NCBI GenBank assembly: GCA_934130325.1
Contig: CAKOYA010000012.1
Location: 1-33,858 of the forward strand
Source of the DNA: an uncultured Clostridia bacterium
Lineage (GTDB): Bacteria; Bacillota; Clostridia; TANB77; CAG-465
Direction of reading: 5' to 3'
DNA: 33,858 nt
The notes beneath the pieces are model-generated. The model worked only from the letters and a program-made list of their open reading frames with translations. It was not told the DNA's origin and searched no databases. Every line of letters starts with the position of its first letter. Within the stretch, counting starts at the first letter, position 1. Both the position numbers and the translations under genes were made by a program. Positions 33,729 to 33,858 of this stretch are shown one piece after another.

Positions 33729-33770
33729 AAAATAGCAAACTAGAAATATACTTTCTAATTTGCTATTTTT
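33729..33770 (+). terminator. Terminator after spoIID
   Basis: An 18-base stem with one mismatch (33729-33746 with 33752-33769), a five-base loop and a T-rich right arm ending in five T. The remaining 88 bases to the window end are AT-rich with no gene that I can see. Confidence 0.85.
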
Positions 33771-33858
33771 GCTACTATAGTATTTTCAATTTTTTTGGAC
33801 ATTAAATTATATAGCTATTATAAAAATCATAGCTAAAATTATAATTTATTTTTAATTT

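Noticed and set aside
1..33858. CRISPR arrays, tRNA/rRNA genes, insertion sequences, phage attachment sites
   Set aside because: No regularly spaced direct repeats, clover-leaf-like sequences, transposase or integrase frames were seen on either strand.

Overview
The window comes from a very AT-rich, endospore-forming member of the Clostridia/Bacillota. The evidence is: consistently strong AGGAGG-type ribosome sites, frequent TTG and GTG starts, a sporulation SpoIID gene, SLH (S-layer homology) surface proteins, MinD-like proteins and sigma-A type promoters. No tRNA, rRNA, transposase, phage gene or CRISPR array was seen.

Left part (1-9,415), a housekeeping and accessory mixture: the 3' end of a cytidine deaminase; a DUF3298/RsiV-like secreted-domain protein; a small orphan winged-helix protein; a 963-aa isoleucyl-tRNA synthetase look-alike whose HIGH and KMSKS signatures have both eroded; a DUF402 + radical-SAM pair; a TcdA-type E1-like dehydratase on the minus strand; a histidine phosphatase; and a D-Ala-D-Ala carboxypeptidase broken by two one-base insertions.

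Central part (9,651-31,184): one apparent 21.5-kb plus-strand operon, from a good sigma-A promoter to a strong hairpin terminator, with no convincing terminator inside. In order it encodes a CpaB/RcpC-like SAF-domain protein, two MinD-fold proteins with degenerate P-loops (TadZ/CpaE position), a CpaF/TadA-type ATPase with its own membrane helix, a fused TadB-TadC-like platform, a series of seven small to large single-helix pilin-like or pseudopilin-like proteins, two paralogous membrane-anchored proteins with SLH-like repeats, and a 1,773-aa secreted surface protein. I read this as a divergent Gram-positive Tad-like pilus or secretion machine. The ATPase and platform would assemble the single-helix subunits, the SLH-like proteins may link the structure to the wall, and the giant protein may be the adhesin or cargo. 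The recognisable pieces are established families; the assembly model is inference. No prepilin peptidase and no normal class III cleavage site are visible.

Right part (31,185-33,858): a minus-strand SLH-domain protein with a base composition unlike its neighbours, a regulatory intergenic region rich in dyads, and a divergent plus-strand spoIID gene closed by a terminator.
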